Assembly: GCA_965249965.1 (NCBI GenBank)
Contig: OZ252262.1
Location: 2,480,001-2,544,000, forward strand
Length of the DNA: 64,000 nt
Reading direction: 5' to 3'
DNA from: HXMU1420-13 sp965249965
Lineage (GTDB): Bacteria > Bacteroidota > Rhodothermia > Balneolales > Balneolaceae
The notes under the pieces: model-generated
Databases searched by the model: none
What the model saw: only the letters and a program-made list of their open reading frames with translations
Told to the model about the DNA's origin: nothing
Shown here: positions 26,370 to 36,114 of the stretch, in pieces
How positions within the stretch are numbered: position 1 is the first letter of the stretch
Layout of the letters: each line of letters starts with the position of its first letter
Position numbers and translations under genes: made by a program

Positions 26370-27355
26370 GTAAAAAGAAAACAATATTATCTGGCATACA
26401 ACCTTCCGGTAAATTGCACATCGGAAATTACTTTGGTGCAATTAGGCAGCATATCGCCATGCAGGATGAAGGTGAGGCCTTTTACTTCATCGCCAATTAC
26501 CATTCATTAACTTCATTACGAGACGGGAAAGAGCTTTATCAAAATACTATAGATGTTACCCTAGATTATCTGGCATTAGGACTTAACCCCGATAAAGCAA
26601 CATTTTTTGCACAGTCGGATGTCCCGCAAGTGGTAGAACTCGCATGGATGCTTGGGACATTGACTCCGGTTAGTTTGATGGAGAAGGGAGTATCTTATAA
26701 AGATAAAATTGCAGCTGGATTGAGTCCAAACATTGGATTATTCACGTATCCGGTACTTCAGGCGGCTGATATTTTGATTTATCATTCTGATGTGGTTCCT
26801 GTTGGAGAAGATCAAAAGCAAAACATCGAAATCTGTCGGGATTTAGCCGGGAAATTTAATCGGGCGTATGAAGGTGATTTTTTAGTTATCCCCGAGGAAC
26901 ATATTGTTAAATCAGTGGCAATTGTCCCTGGTACCGATGGGCGCAAAATGAGTAAAAGTTATGGCAACACCATCCCAATTTTTGGAGAAGGAAAGCCATT
27001 GAAGAAAATCATTATGTCCATTCAGACAGATTCTACACCACTGGAAGAACCCAAAGACCCAGATAACGATAATGTTTTTGCATTGATTAAGTTATTTGCA
27101 TCCAAAGAACAGCAAAATGAAATCGCAGAAAAATATCGAGCCGGTGGATATGGATATGGGCACGCTAAAAACGAACTTCTAGGATTTATAAAGGAATATT
27201 TTGGCGAAGCTCTTGAGAAAAGAAAGCAACTTGAGCAGGATTTGGATTACGTGAAAGATGTATTAGCAGAAGGCGGTAGAAAAGCTAGAATCCGTGCTGA
27301 AAAAGTGATGGAGCCAATTAGAGAAGTGACTGGAATTGTAAGGAGCTTTAAATGA
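26366..27355 (+). CDS. trpS: Tryptophanyl-tRNA synthetase, inside the trp operon
   Basis: 329 residues, class I synthetase. The HIGH-equivalent is HIGN (18-21, in KLHIGNYFGA) and KMSKS is in GRKMSKSYGN (about 191-200). It charges tRNA-Trp. Its place between trpE and trpG, with 4-nt overlaps on both sides, makes it co-translated with the biosynthetic enzymes. The level of charged tRNA-Trp that sets attenuation would therefore feed back on its own supply. This placement is unusual compared with enteric operons. Confidence 0.96.
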   Translation: MSKKKTILSGIQPSGKLHIGNYFGAIRQHIAMQDEGEAFYFIANYHSLTSLRDGKELYQNTIDVTLDYLALGLNPDKATFFAQSDVPQVVELAWMLGTLTPVSLMEKGVSYKDKIAAGLSPNIGLFTYPVLQAADILIYHSDVVPVGEDQKQNIEICRDLAGKFNRAYEGDFLVIPEEHIVKSVAIVPGTDGRKMSKSYGNTIPIFGEGKPLKKIIMSIQTDSTPLEEPKDPDNDNVFALIKLFASKEQQNEIAEKYRAGGYGYGHAKNELLGFIKEYFGEALEKRKQLEQDLDYVKDVLAEGGRKARIRAEKVMEPIREVTGIVRSFK

Positions 27356-27912
27356 TTTTGATCATCGACAATTACGATTCGTTCACTTACAATCTGGTTC
27401 ACTTGGTGGCTGCAGAAACGGAAGAGTATAAGGTGATTAGAAACGATGCAATGACTTTGGAAGAAATTAAAGCATTGAATCCAACCAAGATTTTAATATC
27501 ACCGGGACCAGGTCGACCACATGAGGCTGGTATTACTGAAGAAATAATCCGTGAATTAGGGAAAGAAATCCCCATCTTAGGAGTTTGTTTAGGTCATCAG
27601 GCTATAGGCGAAGTTTATGGGGCAGAAGTAGTTTATGCTCCTACCTTAATGCATGGTAAAGTGAGTAATGTAGAGCATGATGGTAAATCAATCTTTGAAG
27701 ATGTCGAGGAAAATTTTGTTGCTACCAGATATCATTCGTTGGCGTTGAATCCGTCATCCATTCCTGATGATTTAGAAGTCACCGCTCGAACTGGAGATGT
27801 AATTATGGGAGTAAGACATAAAAAATATCCGATAGAGGGAATTCAATTTCACCCGGAAAGCATTCTTACTAAGGAAGGACCAAAAATGATTTCGAATTGG
27901 ATAAGGCAATGA
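27352..27912 (+). CDS. trpG: Anthranilate synthase glutamine amidotransferase component
   Basis: 186 residues, class I glutaminase. DNYDSFTYNLVH at the start, the nucleophile Cys in GVCLGHQA (about 78-85) and the His-Glu pair in FHPES complete the triad. It supplies ammonia to TrpE. It could also serve PabA function, which sequence cannot separate. ATG overlaps the trpS stop; its own stop overlaps trpD (ATGA at 27909). Confidence 0.95.
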   Translation: MILIIDNYDSFTYNLVHLVAAETEEYKVIRNDAMTLEEIKALNPTKILISPGPGRPHEAGITEEIIRELGKEIPILGVCLGHQAIGEVYGAEVVYAPTLMHGKVSNVEHDGKSIFEDVEENFVATRYHSLALNPSSIPDDLEVTARTGDVIMGVRHKKYPIEGIQFHPESILTKEGPKMISNWIRQ

Positions 27913-28934
27913 CAGACTTTAAAGAAATACTTGAGCAGCTATCATTTTCAGAGGATTTAGATCCTGTTGATGCAGAATCAGCTATGAATCAGATCATGAC
28001 CGGTCAGGTATCAAATGAACAAGTAGCAGGCTTTTTAACTGCAATGCGGCTTAAAGGTGAAACTCATCAGGAGTTGACTGCATTTGTTAAAGTGATGCGG
28101 GAAAAATCAGAAAAAGTACATGTTAATGTTGATGGCGCAATAGATTTAGTTGGCACAGGAGGGGATAAGTCTGGGACGTTTAATATTTCTACGATAGCTG
28201 CCTTCGTTACTGCAGGAGCTGGGGTTCCAGTTATAAAACACAATAATAGGAGTGCCTCCAGCCAATGTGGTAGTGCTGATGTATTAGAGCAACTTGGCGC
28301 AAAAATCGAACTGAATGCTAAAAAAGTGGAACGGGTTTTTAATGAAGTTGGAATTGCCTTTATGTTCGCACCGATGTTTCATCCCGCCATGAAATATGTA
28401 ATGCCGGCTCGCAGAGCACTTGGCTTTAGAACATTCTTCAACATTCTTGGCCCAATGTGTAATCCCGCAGGCGTGAGAAGATATGTGATTGGTGCTTACA
28501 GTAAGGATGTAGCTGAAAAGATGGCACATATTCTCGCAAATTTAGAAACAGAATTTGCATACACGATCAACTCTCATGATGGATTGGATGAACTAAGTTT
28601 GACTTCGCGAGCAGATGTCTATGAATTGAAGGATAGCATTTTGTCGATGCCCATCTTATTTGATCCAATTTCACTCGACTTTGAAATGCGCACCATGCAA
28701 GATATTATTGGGGGTAATGCCAAAGAGAATGCTGTGATATTTGAAAATATTTTGGATAATAATTCTACGGAAGCACAACGCGACATAGTTTTACTGAATG
28801 CTGCATTCGCTATTCAGGCATCGGGTAAAGTGGTTAGCCTCGGTGAAGCAAAAATTCTAGCTGAAGAGAGTCTGGAATCCGGGCGGGCCCGCGATCTTTT
28901 TGACAATTATATAGAGGCGTCGAGAAACGTTTAA
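27909..28934 (+). CDS. trpD: Anthranilate phosphoribosyltransferase
   Basis: 341 residues. The PRPP-binding GTGGDKSGTFNIST (about 80-93), KHNNRSASSQCGSADVLE and the C-terminal conserved segments fit TrpD; the usual HGN is HNN here. It adds phosphoribose to anthranilate. I use the ATG at 27909 that overlaps the trpG stop rather than an upstream TTG at 27897, as the coupling is the same as elsewhere in the operon. Confidence 0.95.
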   Translation: MTDFKEILEQLSFSEDLDPVDAESAMNQIMTGQVSNEQVAGFLTAMRLKGETHQELTAFVKVMREKSEKVHVNVDGAIDLVGTGGDKSGTFNISTIAAFVTAGAGVPVIKHNNRSASSQCGSADVLEQLGAKIELNAKKVERVFNEVGIAFMFAPMFHPAMKYVMPARRALGFRTFFNILGPMCNPAGVRRYVIGAYSKDVAEKMAHILANLETEFAYTINSHDGLDELSLTSRADVYELKDSILSMPILFDPISLDFEMRTMQDIIGGNAKENAVIFENILDNNSTEAQRDIVLLNAAFAIQASGKVVSLGEAKILAEESLESGRARDLFDNYIEASRNV

Positions 28935-28936
28935 AT

Positions 28937-29752
28937 ATGGCTACCATTCTAGATAAAATAGTAGCTCAGACATCAGCTGACCTCAAAAAGAGAATGAGTT
29001 TGGTTAGTTTACAGGAACTCCACTCTTTTGAAGGATTCGAAAAATCAAGAATTTCATTCAAAAATGCTCTTCAAAAGGAAGGTGTATCGATAATCTCTGA
29101 GGTGAAAAAGGCCTCACCCTCGAAAGGAATAATACGAAAAGATTTTCATCCCGTTGATATCGCTCTTAGATATCAGGATGGTGGAGCGTCGGCAATTTCT
29201 GTATTAACCGATCAGCCATTTTTTCAAGGTGATTTGAACTTTCTTTCAACAATCTCAAAGGAAGTTGAACTTCCATTGTTACGTAAAGACTTTATTATCG
29301 ACCCTTATCAAATCAAAGAAGCCCGGGCTTTTGGAGCCGACGCATTTTTGATCATAATGGCGATAGTTTCTGATGCACAATTGGATGAATTATTAGCCGC
29401 TGGAAATGAATTCGGGCTTGATCCACTCGTAGAATGCTACGATCAGGATGATTTTGATCGAGTTCCTTTTGATAGGGTCAATATTCTTGGAGTAAATAAT
29501 CGGGATTTGAAGAATTTTGAAGTGGATGTGCACCGTGGGATTTCCATGTTAAAGCAAGCTCCTGATGGAACAGTGCTGGTTTCAGAAAGTGGCATCTCAA
29601 ATGGAAAGGATATGGCACTACTTCAACAAAAAGATATTGATGCGGTACTCATTGGTGAGCATTTTATGCGGCAACAAGACCCAGGAAAGGCAGTTAATGC
29701 GCTCATCGAGGCTGGAAAAATTGACTATGAACGGAGTCTGGCAAATGGCTGA
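28937..29752 (+). CDS. trpC: Indole-3-glycerol phosphate synthase
   Basis: 271 residues, (beta/alpha)8 barrel. SEVKKASPSKG (catalytic Lys, about 54-64), LLRKDFIIDPYQI (second catalytic Lys) and the phosphate-binding GESGIS-type loop (VSESGISNGKD) are present. It closes the indole ring. It starts 2 nt after trpD and overlaps trpF by 8 nt. It is not fused to TrpF, unlike in E. coli. Confidence 0.95.
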   Translation: MATILDKIVAQTSADLKKRMSLVSLQELHSFEGFEKSRISFKNALQKEGVSIISEVKKASPSKGIIRKDFHPVDIALRYQDGGASAISVLTDQPFFQGDLNFLSTISKEVELPLLRKDFIIDPYQIKEARAFGADAFLIIMAIVSDAQLDELLAAGNEFGLDPLVECYDQDDFDRVPFDRVNILGVNNRDLKNFEVDVHRGISMLKQAPDGTVLVSESGISNGKDMALLQQKDIDAVLIGEHFMRQQDPGKAVNALIEAGKIDYERSLANG

Positions 29753-30386
29753 GCAAACTAAAGTTAAAATTTGCGGAATCACCAATCTGGAAGATGCACG
29801 ATTTGCTTCCGGTGCTATGGTCGATTATCTCGGTTTCATATTTACCGAAAAAAGTAAACGCTTCATCGATCCTGAAAAAGCCGGTGCAATAATTAATTGG
29901 GTTGAAGGTCCTGAAAAAGTAGGGGTATTCATGGATCAACCTTTGGATGATGTGAATCTACTCGCAAAGTTTTCTGGTATCGATTATGTGCAACTCCATG
30001 GACAGGAATCCCTCGAATATTGCCAGTTGATTGAAAAGCCAATCATTAAAGTGATTCATGTTGGGGAAGCATCAACAAAAAAAGAGTTAGAAGCACAAGT
30101 AGCGCAATATGCAGAAGTAGCAGAGTTTCTCTTATTTGATACTAAATTTAATGGAGAATTTGGCGGAACGGGAAAAACATTTGATTGGTCTTTATTAAGC
30201 GATATCGCGGGCGAAAAACCATTCTTTTTAGCGGGTGGTTTAAACCCTGAAAATGTGTCCGAAGCAATCGATCTTGTTCAACCCTATGCAGTAGATGTAA
30301 ATAGCGGGGTGGAAGAAGAACCCGGACTAAAAGATTTTGAAAAAATTGAACGATTGATGGAAACCCTGAAATCGTATAAGATTTAA
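29745..30386 (+). CDS. trpF: Phosphoribosylanthranilate isomerase
   Basis: 213 residues beginning KVKICGITNLEDA, with the catalytic Cys in KICG (about 10) and a catalytic Asp in FDTKF. C-terminal LAGGLNPENV and DVNSGVE form the phosphate site. The open frame extends upstream to 29565 inside trpC, but the ATG at 29745 (8-nt overlap with trpC) matches the family. It catalyses the Amadori rearrangement before TrpC. Confidence 0.93.
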   Translation: MAEQTKVKICGITNLEDARFASGAMVDYLGFIFTEKSKRFIDPEKAGAIINWVEGPEKVGVFMDQPLDDVNLLAKFSGIDYVQLHGQESLEYCQLIEKPIIKVIHVGEASTKKELEAQVAQYAEVAEFLLFDTKFNGEFGGTGKTFDWSLLSDIAGEKPFFLAGGLNPENVSEAIDLVQPYAVDVNSGVEEEPGLKDFEKIERLMETLKSYKI

Positions 30387-30389
30387 ATT

Positions 30390-31592
30390 ATGCAGACAGA
30401 AGAATTAAAAATAACCTACAATCAACCTAATGAACGTGGTTACTTCGGTGATTACGGTGGGAAATTTGTACCGGAGATATTAATTCCGGCAATTACAGCT
30501 CTGGAACAAGAATATCATAAGGCTCAAAACGATCCTGAGTTCTTACGAGAATATCATGAGCTGCTTGAGGAATATGTTGGTAGACCTACGAAACTTACCT
30601 TTGCCGATAAACTAACCGAGCATTACGGAAAAGCCAAGATTTATTTAAAACGTGAAGATTTATGTCATACTGGTGCTCATAAAATCAATAATGCGATAGG
30701 TCAGATTTTATTAGCACGGCGAATGGGTAAAACCCGGATTATTGCTGAGACCGGAGCTGGTCAGCATGGTGTTGCAACGGCAACTGCATGTGCCAAATTC
30801 GGCATGAAGTGTATCGTGTATATGGGCGCTGAAGATACCGTTCGCCAGAAATTAAATGTCGATCGCATGCAATTGATGGGCGCTGAGGTTCGTGAAGTAA
30901 CCAGCGGCTCCCAAACCTTAAAAGATGCTACGAATGAAGCAATTCGCGATTGGGTAACCAATGTAGAAGACACATTCTATATCATTGGATCTGTTGTTGG
31001 GCCACATCCATATCCAATGATGGTTCGTAATTTCCATCGAGTAATTGGTGATGAAACTAAACGACAGATCTTTGAAAAGGAAGGTCGATTTCCTGATTAC
31101 CTTGTTGCCTGTGTTGGAGGCGGTTCAAATGCGCTAGGTCTATTTTATCCATTCATGGATGACGATGTGAAAATAATTGGTGTTGAAGCGGCTGGTTATG
31201 GAGTTGATTCGGGTCAAACTGCTGCAACAATCACCAAAGGTACCCCTGGTATTTTACACGGCTCGCTTAGTTATTTACTTCATGATCAAAACGGTCAAAT
31301 TGAGTTAGCTCATTCCATTTCAGCAGGACTTGATTACCCGGGAATTGGTCCGGAGCACTCTTTTTTACACGATTCAGGTCGTGTGCAATATCATGCGGTA
31401 ACGGATGATGAAGCGATGGATGCAGTAAAATTACTATCCCAAAAAGAAGGAATTATTCCGGCATTAGAAACAGCCCACGCATTTGCCTGGTTGGAAAAAC
31501 TGATGCCTGAAACTACCAAAGATCAAATAGTCATTTTGAATCTGTCTGGTCGTGGTGATAAGGATATGAAAACGATCTCAGAGAATTTATAG
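30390..31592 (+). CDS. trpB: Tryptophan synthase beta chain
   Basis: 400 residues, TrpB1 type. The PLP lysine is in HTGAHKINN (about 92-100), AETGAGQHGVATA is the substrate loop, and VGGGSNA binds the PLP phosphate. It joins indole to serine. Starts 3 nt after trpF and ends at the base before the trpA ATG. Confidence 0.97.
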   Translation: MQTEELKITYNQPNERGYFGDYGGKFVPEILIPAITALEQEYHKAQNDPEFLREYHELLEEYVGRPTKLTFADKLTEHYGKAKIYLKREDLCHTGAHKINNAIGQILLARRMGKTRIIAETGAGQHGVATATACAKFGMKCIVYMGAEDTVRQKLNVDRMQLMGAEVREVTSGSQTLKDATNEAIRDWVTNVEDTFYIIGSVVGPHPYPMMVRNFHRVIGDETKRQIFEKEGRFPDYLVACVGGGSNALGLFYPFMDDDVKIIGVEAAGYGVDSGQTAATITKGTPGILHGSLSYLLHDQNGQIELAHSISAGLDYPGIGPEHSFLHDSGRVQYHAVTDDEAMDAVKLLSQKEGIIPALETAHAFAWLEKLMPETTKDQIVILNLSGRGDKDMKTISENL

Positions 31593-32390
31593 ATGAACCG
31601 AATTGCAAAAAAATTCCAAGAAAAAGGTGCTGATGAAAAGCTGATGAGCTTGTTCATCACAGCTGGGTATCCTGACTTAGATTCAACGGTGGATTTGGTT
31701 TTAGGCTTCGAGAAGAATGGAGCTGATATTATCGAATTGGGCATGCCATTTAGCGACCCATTGGCTGATGGACCAACCATTCAATATTCCAGCGATATTG
31801 CAATCGAAAAAGGCATTTCCATTGATAAAATAATGGATATGGTGGCAGAGATCAGAAAGCACAGTGAAATTCCAATTATCCTTATGGGGTATATGAACCC
31901 TGTTTTAAGGTACGGTGTATCTGATTTTTGCGAGCGTGCAAAAGAAGTTGGTGTCGATGGGTTTATTTTACCTGATATCCCGGTTGAAGAAGGTGGCTTG
32001 ATTGAGAATGAGGCCTCAAAAGCTGGAATACCGATTATTTATCTTGTAGCACCGAATACATCAGACGATAGAATGGAATTAGCCGATGAGAAGTCCGGCG
32101 GATTTGTTTACTGTGTCTCAGTTACGGGAGTTACCGGTGCACGTAGTGGTGAAGAAGTTTCACAATCAGTAGATAGATTTATTAAGAGAGTGCGAACAAA
32201 AGTAACCAAAAATCCTGTGATGATTGGGTTCGGGATAAAATCTTACGATGACGCTAAGCAAATTTCTGAAAATGCAGACGGTTTTATAGTTGGTAGTGCG
32301 TTGATTAACCAAATTAAACATCATTATCCAAAACAAAACTGGAAGCAGCACGTCTTTAGCTTCGTACATTCATTAAAATTTGGGCATTAA
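31593..32390 (+). CDS. trpA: Tryptophan synthase alpha chain
   Basis: 265 residues. The catalytic Glu is in IIELGMPFSDPLADGP (about 47-62), with Asp at LPDIPVEE; VTGVTGAR forms a loop over the active site. It cleaves indole-3-glycerol phosphate. No terminator follows: the next ATG (DUF4837) is 17 nt on, so the trp transcript may continue toward bio genes. Confidence 0.96.
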   Translation: MNRIAKKFQEKGADEKLMSLFITAGYPDLDSTVDLVLGFEKNGADIIELGMPFSDPLADGPTIQYSSDIAIEKGISIDKIMDMVAEIRKHSEIPIILMGYMNPVLRYGVSDFCERAKEVGVDGFILPDIPVEEGGLIENEASKAGIPIIYLVAPNTSDDRMELADEKSGGFVYCVSVTGVTGARSGEEVSQSVDRFIKRVRTKVTKNPVMIGFGIKSYDDAKQISENADGFIVGSALINQIKHHYPKQNWKQHVFSFVHSLKFGH

Positions 32391-32406
32391 ACCGTTACCT
32401 TCTGCT

Positions 32407-33483
32407 ATGCAGTATTTTAAAAATCTACTATTCATCACGCTAATTATTTCAACTATCGCTTGCGAGGGAGACTTCAGGGAACGATCGCAGGGGAGTCCTC
32501 GAGAATTTATCGTGGTAATGGATTCTACTATGTGGGACAGCGAAACAGCTAATGCAATTCGCGAGACTTTTGGTAAGCCGATTTACACTTTACCTAATCC
32601 CGAACCGAATTACGATCTTACATTCATGCCCATTCGATCACGACAGCAACTCGAACGAATTCGAAAGACCAAAAATGTGATTTTTGCTGCACCTATTGAT
32701 GAAGACACAAATGTTGGTCGCCAAATTCAGGCATTTCTAGATGATGGGGTTGAGGCACGAGTTAGAAATGGTGAAAGTTTTGCATTTCCAATCGAGGATC
32801 AATGGTTTAAAGATCAATTTGTTGTAATTCTAACAAGTACCAGCGATTCTGCTCTAGCTCAAAAAATTTATAACGCAGAAAATTCACTTACAAAAAGTGC
32901 GCTGGATAAAGAATTACTACGATGGCATTACGAAGTGTACGACAAAAAAGAGCAGATTCAATATTCTGATACTCTTTGGCAAGAAGAAGGTTTTTCGGTC
33001 CGTTTCCAGCATGATTACTATAAGGGAGTGGACACTACCGATTTCCAAACTTATCGAAGAATGCTGCCGGATAACGAGCGTCGAATCTGGGTTTGGTGGA
33101 AAGACAACGTAAATGATATCAGTTTTTTAGATGACAACTGGATTAACGCTACCCGTGATAGTTTGATGCAACAGTACTTTAAGGGAAGTCGAGATAATCA
33201 ATATGTTACAACCGAATATCGTCGTCCGGTAGAAACCTATTCTTTCCAAAAAGGAAGGTTGCTAGCGTATGAAACTTTAGGAACCTGGCAATTAGTGAAT
33301 GGTGCCATGGGTGGACCGTTTGTTAATTTTACTTATTACGATCCGGATACCCGTCGACTATTTATGGTCGAATACAATCAATTTGCACCATCGGTTCGTA
33401 AAAAGCTTCCATTTGTACGCCAATTCCGGGCAATGGGTAGAACCTTTGAAAGTGATTCAACTTGGACATCCACAATTAATTAA
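32407..33483 (+). CDS. DUF4837 family lipoprotein
   Basis: 358 residues. A short signal peptide ends in TIAC (Cys about 19), then a Bacteroidota-specific domain (DUF4837) with REFIVVMDSTMWDS, FGKPIYTLPNPEP and GGPFVNFTYYDPD. The function of this family is unknown; its members are predicted surface or periplasmic lipoproteins. I use the ATG at 32407; a frame open from 32380 would lack a signal peptide at its start. It lies between trpA and bioF with short gaps. Confidence 0.75.
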   Translation: MQYFKNLLFITLIISTIACEGDFRERSQGSPREFIVVMDSTMWDSETANAIRETFGKPIYTLPNPEPNYDLTFMPIRSRQQLERIRKTKNVIFAAPIDEDTNVGRQIQAFLDDGVEARVRNGESFAFPIEDQWFKDQFVVILTSTSDSALAQKIYNAENSLTKSALDKELLRWHYEVYDKKEQIQYSDTLWQEEGFSVRFQHDYYKGVDTTDFQTYRRMLPDNERRIWVWWKDNVNDISFLDDNWINATRDSLMQQYFKGSRDNQYVTTEYRRPVETYSFQKGRLLAYETLGTWQLVNGAMGGPFVNFTYYDPDTRRLFMVEYNQFAPSVRKKLPFVRQFRAMGRTFESDSTWTSTIN

Positions 33484-33489
33484 GGTTTT

Positions 33490-34662
33490 GTGAAGGAGAA
33501 TTCGTCAAAATTTGATTTTATACATAAAGAAATCGAACAACGAATTCAGGACCATAGATTACGAACGCTTCATTCGATAACTCCATCTCTCAATGATGTA
33601 GAAGTTGTTATAAACGGTCAAATACTCACTAATTTTTGTTCAAATGATTATTTAGGGCTATCAGTCCATCCTGAAGTTATAGAGCGTAGCAAGCAATATT
33701 TAGAGAGATACGGTGCAGGTTCTACATCATCCCGACTTATTTCCGGAACCTATGATATACATGAAGCACTGGAAGCTAAGTTAGCAGCTACATTTGGAGT
33801 TGAATCGGCGTTGATATTTAATTCAGGCTTTCAGGCAAATGTTGGCATACTTTCGGCGATGGCGGATCGTAATTCCGCAATATTTATTGATAAAAAATGC
33901 CATAATAGTTTGTACCAGGGAGTGATTTTAAGTCGAGCAGAAATAAATAGGTATAATCATAATGACTTCGATCACCTGAAAAGTCTATTAGAAAAAATTA
34001 AGAAAAGGGACTACAATCGTATTTTTATTATTAGTGAAACGGTTTTTAGCATGGATGGAGACCGATCTTCAATACATAAGCTGATTGAACTTTCTAATAT
34101 TTATAATGCAATCCTTTACTCAGATGACGCTCATGCACTTGGTGTATTGGGGGATAAAGGGCTTGGGTTGAATTTTGGTCACAGTGGTATAGATTTATCC
34201 ATTGGAACTTTTGGGAAATCATTCGGAGGTTTTGGAGCTTTTGTAGGCTGTTCTCAGGAAATACGGTCTTATTTGATTAACAAAGCATCAGGTTTTATTT
34301 ATACAACTGCACTACCACCAGCGGTTATTGGGGGATTGAATGCAGCTCTAGATTTAATTCCTACAATGAATGATGAACGAACTCATTTATTCAATCTGAT
34401 TTCAATAATGAACAGTGAATTGAATGCAATCGGGTTTCAATTGGGTGAAAGTAATACCCAAATTATTCCCCTTATTATTGGTGATGAGAAGAAGACAATT
34501 GATTTGTCTAACTTCATGAGGAAGAATAATATGTGGGTATCAGCTGTGAGGCCACCCACGGTAGAAAAGGGTGCTTCAAGATTAAGAATTACGCTTACCG
34601 CTAGACATACAGAAAACCATGTTCACCAATTTATCGAAGTGCTAAAAAAATGGAAAAAATAA
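33490..34662 (+). CDS. bioF: 8-amino-7-oxononanoate synthase
   Basis: 390 residues, alpha-oxoamine synthase. NFCSNDYLGLS (about 47-57), GSTSSRLISG, and the PLP lysine in GTFGKSFGGFGA are conserved; SDDAHALGV carries the PLP Asp. It condenses pimeloyl-ACP with alanine. GTG start 6 nt after the previous stop; the 3' end overlaps the next gene by 13 nt. First of five bio genes. Confidence 0.93.
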   Translation: MKENSSKFDFIHKEIEQRIQDHRLRTLHSITPSLNDVEVVINGQILTNFCSNDYLGLSVHPEVIERSKQYLERYGAGSTSSRLISGTYDIHEALEAKLAATFGVESALIFNSGFQANVGILSAMADRNSAIFIDKKCHNSLYQGVILSRAEINRYNHNDFDHLKSLLEKIKKRDYNRIFIISETVFSMDGDRSSIHKLIELSNIYNAILYSDDAHALGVLGDKGLGLNFGHSGIDLSIGTFGKSFGGFGAFVGCSQEIRSYLINKASGFIYTTALPPAVIGGLNAALDLIPTMNDERTHLFNLISIMNSELNAIGFQLGESNTQIIPLIIGDEKKTIDLSNFMRKNNMWVSAVRPPTVEKGASRLRITLTARHTENHVHQFIEVLKKWKK

Positions 34663-35348
34663 TTGAAATCCATGCTTTTCATGGATGGGGGTTTGATGCT
34701 TCGTTTTGGGATAAATTCAAATCATTGATACCGCCAGAGATTGTTTTTAAAACTGCAGATCGTGGTTATTTTGGCATCGGGAGTATTCCAGATTTTGAAA
34801 ACGAGAGTACTTATAAACTGTTGATGACCCACTCTTTTGGTTTACATTGGGTTCCTGTAGATAAATATCAGGAATATGAAGTTATTATTATCATCAATGG
34901 GTTCGATGATTTCTTGTCTAGCGACTTAATTAAAAGAAAGAAAGAAGAAAGGGTGCTGAAACGAATGATTCACCAGTTTGAGAAAAGTCCTAATTCTGTA
35001 TTGAGTTTATTTTATGAAAACTGTTTTTATCCTGAGAAATCAACTTTTCAAACTCAGTTAGATTTCAATCATGATCTACTTCTTAGCGATCTAACACAGT
35101 TATTATCAACAAAAATTAAGTTCCACCCATCTCTTTACAAGATGATTTCAATAGATGGAGAAAAAGACATAATCAAATCAGTAAGTATTAACAAACAGTT
35201 AGGTTTAGAAATTTTTTCAAATCAGATGCTTACAATTCAAAATGCTGGGCATGTGATTCCGATTGTAAATTCTTCTGAATGCTGGTCGTTTCTATGTAAA
35301 GTACTTCCTATTTTTGCTGAGTATGCAAACAAAAATGGATCGAAATAG
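34650..35348 (+). CDS. BioH/BioG-type pimeloyl-ACP methyl ester esterase
   Basis: 232 residues, alpha/beta hydrolase fold: HGWGFDASFW at 11-20, a nucleophile Ser62 in THSFGLH (an SxG variant of GxSxG), and a late His at about 201 in AGHVIPI, with an Asp near 169-173 to complete a triad. It has the right place, between bioF and bioC, to free pimeloyl-ACP from its methyl ester. It does not match classical BioH closely (the Ser motif starts H-S, not G-H/W-S), so the assignment rests mainly on context. Confidence 0.65.
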   Translation: MEKIIEIHAFHGWGFDASFWDKFKSLIPPEIVFKTADRGYFGIGSIPDFENESTYKLLMTHSFGLHWVPVDKYQEYEVIIIINGFDDFLSSDLIKRKKEERVLKRMIHQFEKSPNSVLSLFYENCFYPEKSTFQTQLDFNHDLLLSDLTQLLSTKIKFHPSLYKMISIDGEKDIIKSVSINKQLGLEIFSNQMLTIQNAGHVIPIVNSSECWSFLCKVLPIFAEYANKNGSK

Positions 35349-36114
35349 AAAGATAGCACAGACATTTGGTCGTGCTGCAAAAGACTATCATCAAAAGGCA
35401 AGTGTTCAGCGTAAAGTTGCGGAAGGATTAGCTGCTTCTTTAATGCCCTGGAAGGATATTTTACCGGATGGTCCATTTTTAGAAGTAGGTTGTGGCACAG
35501 GGTTTTTAACCGGATTGATGATGAATGAATTTCCGGAAAGAGAATTTGTGATTACTGATGCATCCCCAGAAATGGTTCAATTTGCCAAAGAACAATTGGG
35601 AAGTACGGCTAACCGATCTTTTAAAGTTTTAAATGTTGATGAGCTAACAAGTGGAAATCCTAAATATGCTTGCATAATCAGCAATTTTGCTGCCCAATGG
35701 TTCGCAGATCCTGCCATAGGATTAGAAAAATTGGGTGAATTGTTATTACCGGGAGGACTTCTTTTAGTTGCATTTCCTGGAAATCATAGTTTTAAAGAAT
35801 GGTATGAGCGATGTCTAGAGCTTGGGTTACCTTTTACAGCTAATACTCTGCCAGATGTGGAAGAAATCGTAATTAAGCTATCAGTTGGGCCATATCAGAT
35901 TGATTACTATGAAAATGATTTGAGTCAAAATTTTGAGCATTCCATCGAATTTTTTAGACATATAAAACAAATTGGAGCTGGCATATCATTATCTGGTAAA
36001 TCACTGACAGCAAGGCAATTGAAACTTTTAACTAAGTATTGGGATAAGAAAGATTCTCCAGTTAAAGTTAATTGGCACGTTGTTTATTTAGCAGCAAAGA
36101 AGGATGTTGTATGA
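35335..36114 (+). CDS. bioC: Malonyl-ACP O-methyltransferase
   Basis: About 260 residues. BioC start IAQTFGRAAKDYHQKASVQR, SAM-binding loop EVGCGTGFLT (about 45-54) and the later ISNFAAQWF fit BioC. It methylates malonyl-ACP so that fatty acid synthesis can make the pimelate moiety. The ATG at 35335 is my choice (14-nt overlap with the esterase gene); earlier in-frame starts at 35323 and 35314 are possible. The stop overlaps the bioD ATG. Confidence 0.9.
   Translation: MDRNRKIAQTFGRAAKDYHQKASVQRKVAEGLAASLMPWKDILPDGPFLEVGCGTGFLTGLMMNEFPEREFVITDASPEMVQFAKEQLGSTANRSFKVLNVDELTSGNPKYACIISNFAAQWFADPAIGLEKLGELLLPGGLLLVAFPGNHSFKEWYERCLELGLPFTANTLPDVEEIVIKLSVGPYQIDYYENDLSQNFEHSIEFFRHIKQIGAGISLSGKSLTARQLKLLTKYWDKKDSPVKVNWHVVYLAAKKDVV

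Noticed and set aside
29565..29744. N-terminal extension of the trpF frame
   Set aside because: The extension lies wholly inside trpC; the family N-terminus begins at the ATG at 29745.
36072..36110. N-terminal extension of the bioD frame
   Set aside because: It lies within bioC; the ATG at 36111 overlaps the bioC stop in the ATGA pattern common in this region.
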